Assembly (NCBI GenBank): GCA_021828375.1
Contig: JAKARS010000004.1
Span: forward strand, 1-64,000
Source: Nitrospirota bacterium
GTDB lineage: Bacteria; Nitrospirota; Leptospirillia; Leptospirillales; Leptospirillaceae
Length of the DNA stretch: 64,000 nt
Direction: 5' to 3'
Shown in pieces: positions 40,515-50,391 of the stretch. A program made the position numbers and the translations under genes. The notes below the pieces were generated by a model. That model saw only the letters and a list, made by a program, of their open reading frames with translations, ran no database searches and was not told the origin of the DNA. Positions within the stretch are counted from its first letter, which is position 1; every line of letters begins with the position of its first letter.

Positions 40515-43133
40515 TTGAAAGTCTATGAACTGGCGCGCGAGCTCAAAATGGAAAGCAAGGCACTCCTGGCCAAGCTCAATCTCTGGGGGATCCATGCGCC
40601 TTCGCACATGGCCACTCTGGATGAACGGGCAGTCGCGACTGTTCGACAAAAAATGAAAAAAGGGAGCGAGTCTCCCGAACCCCCAAAGAAGCCGATTCTT
40701 ATTAAAAAGAAATCATCATCGGCTCCTGCAGAGGAGCCTGTGGCAACTCCTCAGACTCAAGAGACTGCCGTTGAGGAATCTCCCGCCTCTTCCCTCCCCG
40801 TGGAGGAGGAGAGCGATGAAGAAAAGATTGTAGCGAAGCCTTCGGTTCCCAAGGAGACGCCGTCACAGGAAGAGCCGATTAAGGTGCAGACTCCTCCGGC
40901 TTCGACCGTGCCGCCCGACCTCCTTCCCAGAATTCCTGTGGAGACATGGACGGAGCCACTCGAGGTAGAAAAGTCGGCACGTCCCTCCGGGGCACCCCTT
41001 ACCGCTGCAGAAAAAGAAAAAGCCTTGAAGGAGCGTGCTGGGGCTTCTGAGAAAAAAGGGAAGCCTGTTAAAGGGGCCAAGGAAAAAAATCAGAAGCTGG
41101 ATCGCCTCCACCTTCTCAGGGAAGAGGATTTTGTCGACCTTGACGAGACGGGTGAAAGGGATGTCGCCACTCGGCAGGCTTCTCCTGCAGCTCCTGCCAT
41201 CAAAACGGTAGCGCCAGGACTTCCCCCTGAGGTGCCGCCAACTTCCCGTCCCTCGTTTCCTCGACCGGCCTTCAAAAAAGCAACACCTTTCAAGAAGAAA
41301 GGGAAGGGGGGGGCTGATTCTCGCAAGGGAGGGGCCGCCGCTCTCGACGGAACAAAGGCTCGCAAGAAGTCCATTCGTATCGATGCCGGCATCAGTGTCA
41401 AAGAGTTTGCCGATCGCATGGGTGTCAAGGTTCAGGATGTCATCATGCGATTGATGTCCATGGGAGTGATGACCACGATTACGGAACCGGTCGATCCCGA
41501 TGCGGCTCTTCTTGTGGCCGAACAAATGGGGATTGCCGTCGAGATACAGCAGGAAGAACCCGAGGATGCCATCCTTGGAGAAACTGAAGACTCCGAAGAG
41601 GACCTCGTGCCACGTCCGCCTGTGGTGACCATCATGGGCCATACCGACCACGGAAAAACTTCGCTTCTTGATGCCATCAGAAAAAGTAAGGTGGCGGAAG
41701 GTGAAGCGGGGGGAATCACTCAGCATATCGGAGCCTACACGGTCTCCATTAATGGGCGGGACATCACCTTTCTTGACACTCCTGGCCATGAGGCCTTTAC
41801 GGCGATGCGTGCTCGCGGGGCGAAGGCCACCGATGTGGTGGTTCTTGTGGTCGCAGCCGATGACGGGGTGATGCCGCAGACTCTCGAGGCTATCAATCAT
41901 GCCAAGGCGGCAGACGTTCCGATCGTGGTGGCGCTTAACAAGATCGACAAGCCCGAAGCCAATCCGGATCGGGTGAAGCAGGCATTGGCTGAGCATGGCT
42001 TGTCTCCAGAAGAGTGGGGCGGCTCGACGATCTATTGCCCTGTATCGGCAAAAAAACGGACGGGCTTGGATCACCTTCTCGAAATGATTCTTCTGCAGGC
42101 CGATGTTCTTGATCTCAAGGCCAATCCGAACCGTCGGGCCCGCGGACTTGTCATTGAGTCCCGACTTGATCGCGGGAGGGGAATTGTGGCGTCGGTTCTG
42201 GTTCAGAAGGGGACACTGAGGGTGGGAAACTTTCTCGTTCTCGGAGCTCAGGTTGGCCGGGTGAGAAGTCTGAACGATGCCTATGGCCACAAGGTCAATG
42301 AAGTGACTCCTTCGCACTCCGCCGAGGTTGTAGGTCTCGATGGGATGCCGCAGCCGGGCGATGTTTTTGTGGCCGTTGAAGACGAAAAGCTTGGTCGGCA
42401 GGTTGCCATGGCCCGTCAGGCACGCCACAGGGCTGCCCAGCTCCTCCAGACAAAGAAGGTGACGCTCGAAGATCTCTACAATCAGATTGAAGAGGGAGTC
42501 ATCAAGGACCTGAACCTTATCCTCAAGGTGGACGTTCAGGGTTCGATCGAGCCGATCCGTCAGGCCATTGGCAAGCTAGAAAATTCGAAGGTCCGGGTTC
42601 GCTTCATCCATGAAGGCGTGGGGGGAATCCGGGAGACGGATGTTCTCCTCGCTCAAGCCTCCAACGCCGTCATATTTGGCTTCAATGTTCGTCCGGAACC
42701 GAAGGCCTTGGCCCTTGCGGAAAGGGAGAAGGTCGAGATGAAGTTCTACTCGGTCATCTACGATGCCGTTGAGGATGTGCGGAAGGCAATGGAAGGGATG
42801 CTCTCTCCCATTATCCGCGAGAAATTCCTGGGACGTGCCGAAGTTCGTCAGGTTTACAACATCAGCCGCGTTGGGACAGTGGCCGGATGTTATGTCTCCG
42901 AGGGGATGATCCAGCGTGCCGGGACCATTGTGAAACTGATCCGGGACGGGGTTGTCATCTACGAAGGGAAGATCGAGGCCCTCAAAAGATTCAAGGATGA
43001 TGTGAAGGAAGTGGCCGCCGGGTACGAATGCGGAATCTCCATTGAGAATTATCGGGATATCAAGACAGGTGACATGATCGAGTGCTTTGTCCAGGAAAAA
43101 GTGGCCGGAAAGCTTGAAACGATATCCTCATGA
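40515..43133 (+). CDS. infB: Translation initiation factor IF-2
   Basis: [40 protein letters not shown]. Confidence 0.97.
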   Translation: MKVYELARELKMESKALLAKLNLWGIHAPSHMATLDERAVATVRQKMKKGSESPEPPKKPILIKKKSSSAPAEEPVATPQTQETAVEESPASSLPVEEESDEEKIVAKPSVPKETPSQEEPIKVQTPPASTVPPDLLPRIPVETWTEPLEVEKSARPSGAPLTAAEKEKALKERAGASEKKGKPVKGAKEKNQKLDRLHLLREEDFVDLDETGERDVATRQASPAAPAIKTVAPGLPPEVPPTSRPSFPRPAFKKATPFKKKGKGGADSRKGGAAALDGTKARKKSIRIDAGISVKEFADRMGVKVQDVIMRLMSMGVMTTITEPVDPDAALLVAEQMGIAVEIQQEEPEDAILGETEDSEEDLVPRPPVVTIMGHTDHGKTSLLDAIRKSKVAEGEAGGITQHIGAYTVSINGRDITFLDTPGHEAFTAMRARGAKATDVVVLVVAADDGVMPQTLEAINHAKAADVPIVVALNKIDKPEANPDRVKQALAEHGLSPEEWGGSTIYCPVSAKKRTGLDHLLEMILLQADVLDLKANPNRRARGLVIESRLDRGRGIVASVLVQKGTLRVGNFLVLGAQVGRVRSLNDAYGHKVNEVTPSHSAEVVGLDGMPQPGDVFVAVEDEKLGRQVAMARQARHRAAQLLQTKKVTLEDLYNQIEEGVIKDLNLILKVDVQGSIEPIRQAIGKLENSKVRVRFIHEGVGGIRETDVLLAQASNAVIFGFNVRPEPKALALAEREKVEMKFYSVIYDAVEDVRKAMEGMLSPIIREKFLGRAEVRQVYNISRVGTVAGCYVSEGMIQRAGTIVKLIRDGVVIYEGKIEALKRFKDDVKEVAAGYECGISIENYRDIKTGDMIECFVQEKVAGKLETISS

Positions 43134-43434
43134 CAGGAATCCTGAGAAGCGCTCGGCCATCGGACACCTTATCCTCGTTCTCTTCATCCCTGATGCCCGT
43201 TCGCTGAAAGACAAGCGGCAGGTTCTCCAGAGCCTGCTCTCCCGTGTCAGGGAACGGTTTCCCGTTTCTGTGGCAGAAACGGGCTATCAGGATCTATGGC
43301 AACGGTCGGTTGTCGAGGCCGTCATGATCAGTGCGGATTCTGATCTTCATGCCAGGATCTTCGAAAAGGTCATCGACCTTTTTCGCTCCGATCCCTTTGT
43401 TGAACTTCAGGATGTTCATCAGGAGGTCCTGTGA
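43087..43434 (+). CDS. DUF503 family protein (true start probably within the ORF)
   Basis: [49 protein letters not shown] between infB and rbfA. Confidence 0.85.
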   Translation: MSRKKWPESLKRYPHDRNPEKRSAIGHLILVLFIPDARSLKDKRQVLQSLLSRVRERFPVSVAETGYQDLWQRSVVEAVMISADSDLHARIFEKVIDLFRSDPFVELQDVHQEVL

Positions 43435-43793
43435 GAAAGGACTACGGCTTTCGCCGGGCCGACAGGGTGGCCTCCGAAATCCGGGAAATTATGGCGACCG
43501 TCGTGGCCCGCTACTTCCGGGAGCCCCGTATTGCCAGCGTGACCATTACAAGGGTGCGCCTCTCTGATGATCTTCGGAATGCCACGGTGTTTTTTGCCGT
43601 CTTTCCCGGAGAAGATCCTCAGTCCATGGGAGAGATTTTGGAGCGCCATTCTCCGATCCTTCGGAAGGAGATGGCCCGTCAGCTCCGGATTAAATATATC
43701 CCCCGTCTTTCCTTCGTCCATGATAATGGAAACGACGAGGAAGGAAGAATAGAGTCTCTGTTTGATCAAATCTCCGGGGAAGATGTTCCGTGA
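43431..43793 (+). CDS. rbfA: Ribosome-binding factor A
   Basis: [24 protein letters not shown]; position in operon. Confidence 0.9.
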   Translation: MRKDYGFRRADRVASEIREIMATVVARYFREPRIASVTITRVRLSDDLRNATVFFAVFPGEDPQSMGEILERHSPILRKEMARQLRIKYIPRLSFVHDNGNDEEGRIESLFDQISGEDVP

Positions 43794-44752
43794 GTTTTTT
43801 TGATCCGGAGAATCCGGTGAAGGTTTCGGGGATGCTCCTCGTTGACAAACCGGCTGGGCCAACCTCCCACGACATCGTTCATCGGGTCAGAAAGCTTTCT
43901 GGCATTGATAAGGTCGGACACGGTGGAACTCTGGATCCGATGGCATCGGGGCTCCTTCCCCTTCTCGTGGGAGAGGCGACGAAAATGTCGTCGTTTATTC
44001 TGGCCGATGACAAGTCCTACGAGTTTGATCTGACCCTCGGGGCCACAACCGATACGGATGACAGTACGGGAGTGGTCGTCTCAACCTCTTCTGTTCCGGA
44101 GGATCTTTCCTCTTCGCGATTGAGGGCGATCACGAGAGATTTCGAGGGAGAGAGGTTGCAACAGCCTCCCATGTACTCGGCTGTAAAACAACAAGGAGTT
44201 CCTCTCTACAAGCTCGCCAGAAAAGGCGTCACGGTTCCCAGGGAATCCCGAAGGATTGAAATCTATTCGCTGGAACTCCTTGCAGTGGAGCCTCCGGTCC
44301 TGACCTTTCGGGTTCATTGTTCGAAAGGAACATATATTCGGGTTCTGGCGCGAGAGATAGGTGAGGCACTGTCCACGGGTGCCCATCTTAGCCGGCTTCG
44401 GCGACTGTCAGTGGGAACCTTTTCGCTGGGCGAGGCGACGGCTCTTGCTGTCATGGAAAAAGAGTGGAAGGCCCCTGACTTCACCAGGAACCTGCTGGGG
44501 CCGGATCGGGTTTTTGATGCTTTGCCGGGAGTGCGTCTTCTCGGAGAAGCCTCCACACGCCTTCTGAAGGGCGCTCTTTTGCCGGCGACGGCAATTTTTC
44601 GCCGAGAAGGATTGTTTCACATGAAGGATATGATTAGAATACTCGGACAGGATGGAAAAATCCGGGCGATTGCAGAAGCCCTGCGCGAGGGTGAGAGCTT
44701 GGGAGATTTTCCATTGGGAATCCCCTTTGCGAGGGTCTCGCTCGTATTCTAG
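43790..44752 (+). CDS. truB: tRNA pseudouridine(55) synthase TruB
   Basis: LLVDKPAGPTSHDIVHRVRK...KVGHGGTLDPMASGLLPL. Confidence 0.96.
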   Translation: MSFFDPENPVKVSGMLLVDKPAGPTSHDIVHRVRKLSGIDKVGHGGTLDPMASGLLPLLVGEATKMSSFILADDKSYEFDLTLGATTDTDDSTGVVVSTSSVPEDLSSSRLRAITRDFEGERLQQPPMYSAVKQQGVPLYKLARKGVTVPRESRRIEIYSLELLAVEPPVLTFRVHCSKGTYIRVLAREIGEALSTGAHLSRLRRLSVGTFSLGEATALAVMEKEWKAPDFTRNLLGPDRVFDALPGVRLLGEASTRLLKGALLPATAIFRREGLFHMKDMIRILGQDGKIRAIAEALREGESLGDFPLGIPFARVSLVF

Positions 44753-44871
44753 GGAGCAGGGTTCCGGAGAGGGATTTACTGGCCCGGACGTGTGTCGCGG
44801 GGTGCCGGGACCATGACAAATCACGGGCTCATTCGGGCCAAAAGTTCGTTTTTAACTAGGGAGTTTTTCTC

Positions 44872-45141
44872 ATGGCATTAAGCAAGGAAAAAAAGCAGGA
44901 AGTTATCGAATCTTTTAAAATTTCTGGCAATGACACCGGATCTGTTGAGGTTCAGGTTGCCATACTGACGGAGCGTATCAACCAGCTGGGAGAGCACTTC
45001 AAGAAGTTCCCTAAGGATGTCCATTCCCGAAGGGGTCTCCTTTTGATGGTGAGCCGCAGGAGACGCCATCTCAAATACCTTCAGTCAAATAACCCGGCCA
45101 AGTACCAGGAAATCATCAGCCGCTTGGGTCTCCGCCGCTAG
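44872..45141 (+). CDS. rpsO: 30S ribosomal protein S15
   Basis: [48 protein letters not shown]. Confidence 0.97.
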   Translation: MALSKEKKQEVIESFKISGNDTGSVEVQVAILTERINQLGEHFKKFPKDVHSRRGLLLMVSRRRRHLKYLQSNNPAKYQEIISRLGLRR

Positions 45142-45307
45142 GCGCTAGGCCAGACAGTATTCCCGAATGGACAATCTGTAAAGCCTCCCTCAACGACCTC
45201 AGGGTTCATTGAGGGCCTGCCCGGGGACTCCCTGAAGCAGTCGGCTCAAACGTCTTTCAATCAATGATGTCTCGTGACACAAGAACACGGAAAGGATCCC
45301 CCCCAGA

Positions 45308-47437
45308 ATGAAGCCAGTTACAGTTGAAGTTGCCGTCGGAGGAAAGACGGTCAGGATCGAGACAGGACGTATGGCTCGCCAGGCCGACGGAGCCGCGGTT
45401 CTCTGGGTCGAGGGGACAGTGATTATCGCCACAGCTGTTGCGGCAAAGACCGTCAAGCCGGGAACCGATTTTCTTCCTCTGACAGTGGACTACCAGGAGC
45501 GGGCCTATGCCGCGGGAAAAATCCCGGGAGGATTCTTCAAGAGAGAAGGAAAGCCGTCTGAGCGAGAGATATTGAACAGCCGCCTCGTCGACCGTCCTCT
45601 GCGTCCGCTCTTTCCTGAAGGGTTCTACTACGACACCCAAGTGATCGCCTCCGTGGTCTCCGCAGACCGGAGCGGGGTCACTGATGTGATGGCCGTTGTG
45701 GCGGCATCCACTGCGTTGACCATTTCCGACATTCCTTTTAATGATCCTCTTGGCGCTGTTCGTGTGGGCTATGTGAATGGCCAGTTTGTGATCAACCCCG
45801 ACATTGAGGCCCAGGAGCAATCCAGCCTCGATCTCGTGGTGGCAGGAACGGCTGATGCCATCATGATGGTGGAAGGCAAGGCGGACGAGGTTTCCGAAGA
45901 GCTCTTCCTCGAGGCGATCCGGACAGCCCACGCTGCCTGCCAGCCGATCATTGCCGCCCAGCGCGAACTTCAGCAGAAAATTGGAAAGGCCAAGCGGGCT
46001 CTTCCCAAAGTTCCCGTGCGTCCCGAGCTCATGGAGAAAATCCGATCAGGGGGGCGTGATGCCCTTTCGGGAATCCTTGTTGTTTCGGACAAGAAGGTTC
46101 GGGAGGAGAAAACTGCCGAGATTCGGAGCTCTCTTGCCAAGGAGCTATTTCCCGAAGGATTTGCCGACCCCATGCAGGAAAAGGAGTTCTCCAACGGATT
46201 CCATGAGCTCGAGCGAGAGCTCCTGCGTGCCATGGTTCTCGATCGCGGGATCCGTGCCGATGGTCGCTCCACGACGGAGATCCGTCCCATCACAATCGAG
46301 GTAGGAATCCTTCCCCGAACCCATGGATCGGCCCTCTTTACCCGAGGAGAGACCCAGAGCCTTTCCGTGGCGACTCTCGGAACTTCCGATGACGAACAAC
46401 GGATCGACTCCCTGGAGGGAGAATCCCACAAGCGGTTCATGCTTCACTATAACTTTCCGGCCTTCTCGGTTGGGGAAGTCAAGCCGATGCGGGGGCCGGG
46501 GCGTCGGGAGATTGGCCATGGAAATCTTGCAGAGAGAGCCCTCATCCCGGTTCTGCCGTCGAAGGACGACTTTCCCTATTCGATCCGGCTTGTGTCCGAC
46601 ATTCTGGAATCGAATGGTTCGACCTCCATGGCCACCGTCTGTGGCGGAACTCTGGCCATGATGGATGCCGGCATTCCCATCAAGGCCCCCGTCGCCGGAA
46701 TCGCCATGGGTCTGATCAAGGAAGGAGACAGAATCGCAATTCTGTCAGATATTCTGGGGATCGAGGATCATCTTGGTGATATGGATTTCAAGGTGACCGG
46801 AACGGATGTCGGTGTCACTGCGGTTCAGATGGACATCAAGATCAAGGGCATTACCCTTGAGATCATGAAGAAATCTCTCGAACAGGCCCGTGTCGGTCGG
46901 ATTCACATCATGGGAAAGATGAAGGAGGCCTTGCCGTCCGTTCGCTCCCAGATGTCTCCCTATGCGCCTCGCATCATGACCATCCAGATCAAGCAAGACA
47001 AAATCAGGGAGGTCATTGGGCCCGGCGGAAAGATGATTCGCAGTATCACCGAACGGACGGGTGCCAAGATCGAAATCGAGGATTCTGGTGTGATCCATGT
47101 GGCCTCCGCCGATGAGGAAGCCGCAAAGAAGGCCATCGAAATCATTCATCAGATCGTTGCCGAGGCGGAAGTGGGCAAGATCTATCTTGGCAAGGTCAAG
47201 ACCGTTGCCGAATATGGGGCTTTTGTGGAAATCATGCCTGGCACCACCGGTCTTTGCCATGTATCCCAACTTGAACCCCGTCGCGTCGAGAAGGTGACCG
47301 ATGTGGTCAACGAGGGGGACGAGATTGTCGTGAAGGTTCTGGAAGTGGACCGTCAGGGAAAAATTCGCCTTTCCCGGAAGGAAGCCATCGCCGAGGAAGG
47401 GGAGGGACGCGAAACGCGGGCCTCTGCCACCCACTAG
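45308..47437 (+). CDS. pnp: Polyribonucleotide nucleotidyltransferase
   Basis: RPLRPLFPEGFYYDTQVIASV; IGPGGKMIRSITERTGAKIEIED KH; C-terminal S1. Confidence 0.97.
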   Translation: MKPVTVEVAVGGKTVRIETGRMARQADGAAVLWVEGTVIIATAVAAKTVKPGTDFLPLTVDYQERAYAAGKIPGGFFKREGKPSEREILNSRLVDRPLRPLFPEGFYYDTQVIASVVSADRSGVTDVMAVVAASTALTISDIPFNDPLGAVRVGYVNGQFVINPDIEAQEQSSLDLVVAGTADAIMMVEGKADEVSEELFLEAIRTAHAACQPIIAAQRELQQKIGKAKRALPKVPVRPELMEKIRSGGRDALSGILVVSDKKVREEKTAEIRSSLAKELFPEGFADPMQEKEFSNGFHELERELLRAMVLDRGIRADGRSTTEIRPITIEVGILPRTHGSALFTRGETQSLSVATLGTSDDEQRIDSLEGESHKRFMLHYNFPAFSVGEVKPMRGPGRREIGHGNLAERALIPVLPSKDDFPYSIRLVSDILESNGSTSMATVCGGTLAMMDAGIPIKAPVAGIAMGLIKEGDRIAILSDILGIEDHLGDMDFKVTGTDVGVTAVQMDIKIKGITLEIMKKSLEQARVGRIHIMGKMKEALPSVRSQMSPYAPRIMTIQIKQDKIREVIGPGGKMIRSITERTGAKIEIEDSGVIHVASADEEAAKKAIEIIHQIVAEAEVGKIYLGKVKTVAEYGAFVEIMPGTTGLCHVSQLEPRRVEKVTDVVNEGDEIVVKVLEVDRQGKIRLSRKEAIAEEGEGRETRASATH

Positions 47438-47456
47438 ATCGTTCTCGGGTCCGTTC

Positions 47457-47485
47457 TTGTTTTTTTGAATGGGGTTTGCCATAAT
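47457..47485 (+). promoter_or_regulatory. Sigma70-like promoter TTGTTT-N17-CATAAT
   Basis: Hexamers and 17-nt spacing read directly, about 20 nt after pnp stop. Confidence 0.4.
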
Positions 47486-47513
47486 GCTTCCTGTCTTATC
47501 AGTCTGGTGATTT

Positions 47514-47613
47514 GGCAGGGGATGTGGATCCGCAAGGATCTTTAGCCAAGGCCTGCCCCCCAAAGGGAAAGGGCAGGAGTCATTCGCATTCGTCCCAGAT
47601 TTTTTCTGGGACG
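47514..47613 (+). promoter_or_regulatory. Structured leader with GNRA hairpin, competing GGCAGG/CCTGCC/GGCAGG pairings and a 9-bp hairpin
   Basis: GATCC-GCAA-GGATC (47527-47540); GGCAGG 47514-47519, CCTGCCC 47552-47558, GGGCAGG 47571-47577; CGTCCCAGA-TTTTT-TCTGGGACG (47591-47613). Confidence 0.4.
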
Positions 47614-47644
47614 GGCGCGAGACAATCATCGAGGAGGTCTGTCA

Positions 47645-47767
47645 ATGGATGTGAACAAAGGTGCTACAGGGCTTGTGGTCGTGGCCATCATCATGGCGGT
47701 TGTCTGGGGCGGACTCTCTATGTATGTCGGGGTGAATCCCTTCTTCCTTCCGACCGGAGTTCATTAA
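47645..47767 (+). CDS. 40-aa single-TM small protein, not in ORF track
   Basis: MDVNKGATGLVVVAIIMAVVWGGLSMYVGVNPFFLPTGVH; upstream GAGGAGG-like RBS (tcgaggaggtctgtca). Confidence 0.6.
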   Translation: MDVNKGATGLVVVAIIMAVVWGGLSMYVGVNPFFLPTGVH

Positions 47768-47845
47768 TCCCCGAGACGTTTGCTTTGTCTTCCGGAGTTC
47801 CCTCCGGATATCTTTTTCGGCCTTTATTCTTATCTTCCTTTGCAG

Positions 47846-47877
47846 GGTGCCTGCCTTCGGGTGGGCACCTTTTTTTG
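47846..47877 (+). terminator. Rho-independent terminator GGTGCCTGCC-TTCG-GGTGGGCACC-T8
   Basis: 10-bp stem (two wobbles), TTCG tetraloop, T run. Confidence 0.85.
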
Positions 47878-48011
47878 CATGGATGTCTCTGTCGGGAGTC
47901 TTGCGCATCCCCTTTCCCCTAACGGCATAAACACGTTCTTCTCCCTGTCCGAGGATTCGGACCCGGGACTCTCCGACTCTTGGGTCGAGGGACTATCAAG
48001 AAAGAGCCGCG

Positions 48012-49247
48012 ATGCCCTACATAAAGCACACTCTCTCAAATGGGCTTGCCGTTTACAGCGATCCCGTCACCTCCTCCCGCTCAGCCGCCATTGGTGTCTG
48101 GGTGCGGGCCGGCTCCCGTTACGAGTCTCCCAAGGAGGCCGGTATGACCCATTTTCTGGAGCACATGTGCTTTAAGGGGACCCCCTCCCGCAATGCCCAG
48201 GAGATTGCCAACGAGATGGACTTCCTGGGAGGGGAGATGAACGCCTTTACCTCCCAGGAGATGACCTGCTTCTATGCCCATCTTCTGACAGAAAATGTCT
48301 CCCGGGCCGCCCTTCTCCTGGGGGATCTCCTCACCCGATCAACCTTTGATGGAGAGGAGCTCGATCGGGAGAGGGGGGTTGTGATCGAGGAGATTGCAGA
48401 GTCCCGCGACGACCCGGACGATCTTGTGACCCAGAACCTCTATGAGGCCCACTTTGGGGCCCATCCCCTGTCCCGCCCGATTCTGGGAACGGAAGAGTCC
48501 CTCTCCTCTTTCTCCCGCGAGGATGTTCAGAGTTACTTCCGGCGGAACTACCATTCCGGTTCGATGTTTGTGACCGTTTCCGGTCGATTTTCCTGGCCCT
48601 CCCTCCGGGAGTCCCTCGAGCAGGCCTTCTCCGATCTTCCCTTGGCACCTAGCCAAAGGACGGAAGACGGATCCGCGTTTCTCCCGGCCTATGGAAAGAC
48701 GCAAAAGGAGAAAAAGCTGGAGCAGGTCCATGTGGCCATCGGGATGCCGGGCCTTCCTGTGGCCCACCCGGATCAGACGCTCCTTCGTCTTTTGAATGTC
48801 CATCTTGGGGGAGGAATGAGCTCGCGTCTTTTCCAGGAGGTTCGGGAGAAGAGAGGGCTCGCCTATTCGGTCTATTCCACCGGGCAATCCTTTGCCGATG
48901 GGGGGCTGGTCAGGATTTCGGCCTCGACGCGTCCCTCCAAGAAGCGGGAGCTTTTGGAGATTCTCGGAGAGGAAATTGCCCGCCTTGAATCGGTTCCCTT
49001 GACGGACGAGGAGCTCTCCCGAGCGAAGAATCAGGTGAAATCCTCACTTCTTTTGGGGCTTGAGTCCATTGGAACCCGGATGAACAAGATGGGCCGGGAT
49101 ATCCTTTATTGGGGGGAAGAGGTTCCGGTGGAAACCATTGAGGCGAGGATCGATTCCGCCACCCCGGAGGATATCCTTCGTCTGGCGCGGGCGCAGGGCT
49201 TTTCCGCGTCCCGTTCCCTTTCCGTTCTGGGTCCGGAGAAGGAATAA
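48012..49247 (+). CDS. M16 family zinc metallopeptidase
   Basis: HFLEHMCFKGT (HxxEH); RERGVVIEEI. Confidence 0.93.
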   Translation: MPYIKHTLSNGLAVYSDPVTSSRSAAIGVWVRAGSRYESPKEAGMTHFLEHMCFKGTPSRNAQEIANEMDFLGGEMNAFTSQEMTCFYAHLLTENVSRAALLLGDLLTRSTFDGEELDRERGVVIEEIAESRDDPDDLVTQNLYEAHFGAHPLSRPILGTEESLSSFSREDVQSYFRRNYHSGSMFVTVSGRFSWPSLRESLEQAFSDLPLAPSQRTEDGSAFLPAYGKTQKEKKLEQVHVAIGMPGLPVAHPDQTLLRLLNVHLGGGMSSRLFQEVREKRGLAYSVYSTGQSFADGGLVRISASTRPSKKRELLEILGEEIARLESVPLTDEELSRAKNQVKSSLLLGLESIGTRMNKMGRDILYWGEEVPVETIEARIDSATPEDILRLARAQGFSASRSLSVLGPEKE

Positions 49248-50008
49248 TGCTCGGAAAGCCTGCCCTTCCCATTCGCCTGGGTGTCAACATTGACCATGTT
49301 GCCACCTTGCGTCAGGCTCGGGGCGAGTTTGATCCGGACCCCCTCTTTGCGGCTCATCTTGCCCGTCTGGCAGGCGCCGATCAAATCGTTCTTCATGTTC
49401 GTGAAGATCGTCGGCATGCCAATGAGAGCGATCTTCGCCGCCTTCGGGAAACATCCTCCCTTCCCCTCAATCTCGAGATGGCGCTCTCCCCCGAGATGGA
49501 GCTTATGGCCATTTCCCATCGCCCTGAACGGGTGACTCTCGTGCCAGAAAAACGCCAGGAGCGGACCACCGAAGGAGGCCTTGTTTTGGACGAGAGTTTT
49601 CTCGGCCGATTGCGTCCCTTTGTTGCCCGCTGTCGGGACGCAGGGATCCGGGTCTCCCTTTTCATGGACCCTGATCCTGAGATGGTTGCCCGTGCGGAGG
49701 GAACCGGAGTGGATCAGGTGGAGATCCATACGGGTCCCTATGCCCGGGCCTTCGGCGGAGCGGGGGAGGGAGGGGCCCTGCAGGATCTTGTCCGCACCGC
49801 TGAGGTCCTCCATCGTATGGGGCTTCTGGTGGCGGCGGGACACGGCCTCACCGTCCACAATCTTCCGGCTGTTCTAGCTCTTCCCCATCTTTCGGAAGTG
49901 AACATTGGCCACAGTATCGTGGCCCGGGCCGTTCTTCTGGGAATGCCGGAGGCCGTGGGAGAAGTCAGAAGACTGCTCCTTCCCTCCTGGCAAGGAGAGA
50001 GGCCATGA
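49247..50008 (+). CDS. pdxJ: Pyridoxine 5'-phosphate synthase
   Basis: RLGVNIDHVATLRQARG; VTLVPEKR; EVNIGHSIVARAVLLGM. Confidence 0.96.
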   Translation: MLGKPALPIRLGVNIDHVATLRQARGEFDPDPLFAAHLARLAGADQIVLHVREDRRHANESDLRRLRETSSLPLNLEMALSPEMELMAISHRPERVTLVPEKRQERTTEGGLVLDESFLGRLRPFVARCRDAGIRVSLFMDPDPEMVARAEGTGVDQVEIHTGPYARAFGGAGEGGALQDLVRTAEVLHRMGLLVAAGHGLTVHNLPAVLALPHLSEVNIGHSIVARAVLLGMPEAVGEVRRLLLPSWQGERP

Positions 50009-50391
50009 TTGTGGGCGTGGGGGTCGATCTTGTGCGCATTGACCGGATTGGCCGCCTTCTTGATCGCTACGGATCACGCTTTGCCAGGAAGGTCTTCACG
50101 CCCACAGAGTGGACGGAGTCAGGGGGAAGGGCGTCTCACCTGGCGGGACGATTTGCCGTCAAGGAGGCCGTTCTCAAGGCCTTGGGGACCGGCCTCTCCG
50201 GAGGGATCGCCTGGCATGATGTGGAGACTCTCTCCCGAGAATCCGGGGCTCCCGAGGTGCGGACCTCCGGCGTCGTCCGATCACTCCTGGAAAGAAAGGG
50301 ACCCGTTTGCATCTGGGCCTCCATTAGCCATGAGCGGGAGAATGCGGTCGCAATGGTCATACTCGAAGGAGGGGACCGGTGCGTGTCGTAA
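50005..50391 (+). CDS. acpS: Holo-[acyl-carrier-protein] synthase
   Basis: IVGVGVDLVRIDRIGRLL; AGRFAVKEAVLKALGTG; SISHERENAVAMV. Confidence 0.94.
   Translation: MIVGVGVDLVRIDRIGRLLDRYGSRFARKVFTPTEWTESGGRASHLAGRFAVKEAVLKALGTGLSGGIAWHDVETLSRESGAPEVRTSGVVRSLLERKGPVCIWASISHERENAVAMVILEGGDRCVS

Noticed and set aside
40863-42428. 521-aa minus-strand ORF opposite infB
   Set aside because: Antisense to an unmistakable IF-2; His/Arg-rich composition is typical of codon-shadow translation.
46745-47629. 294-aa minus-strand ORF opposite pnp 3' end
   Set aside because: Antisense to PNPase KH/S1 domains; no family features.
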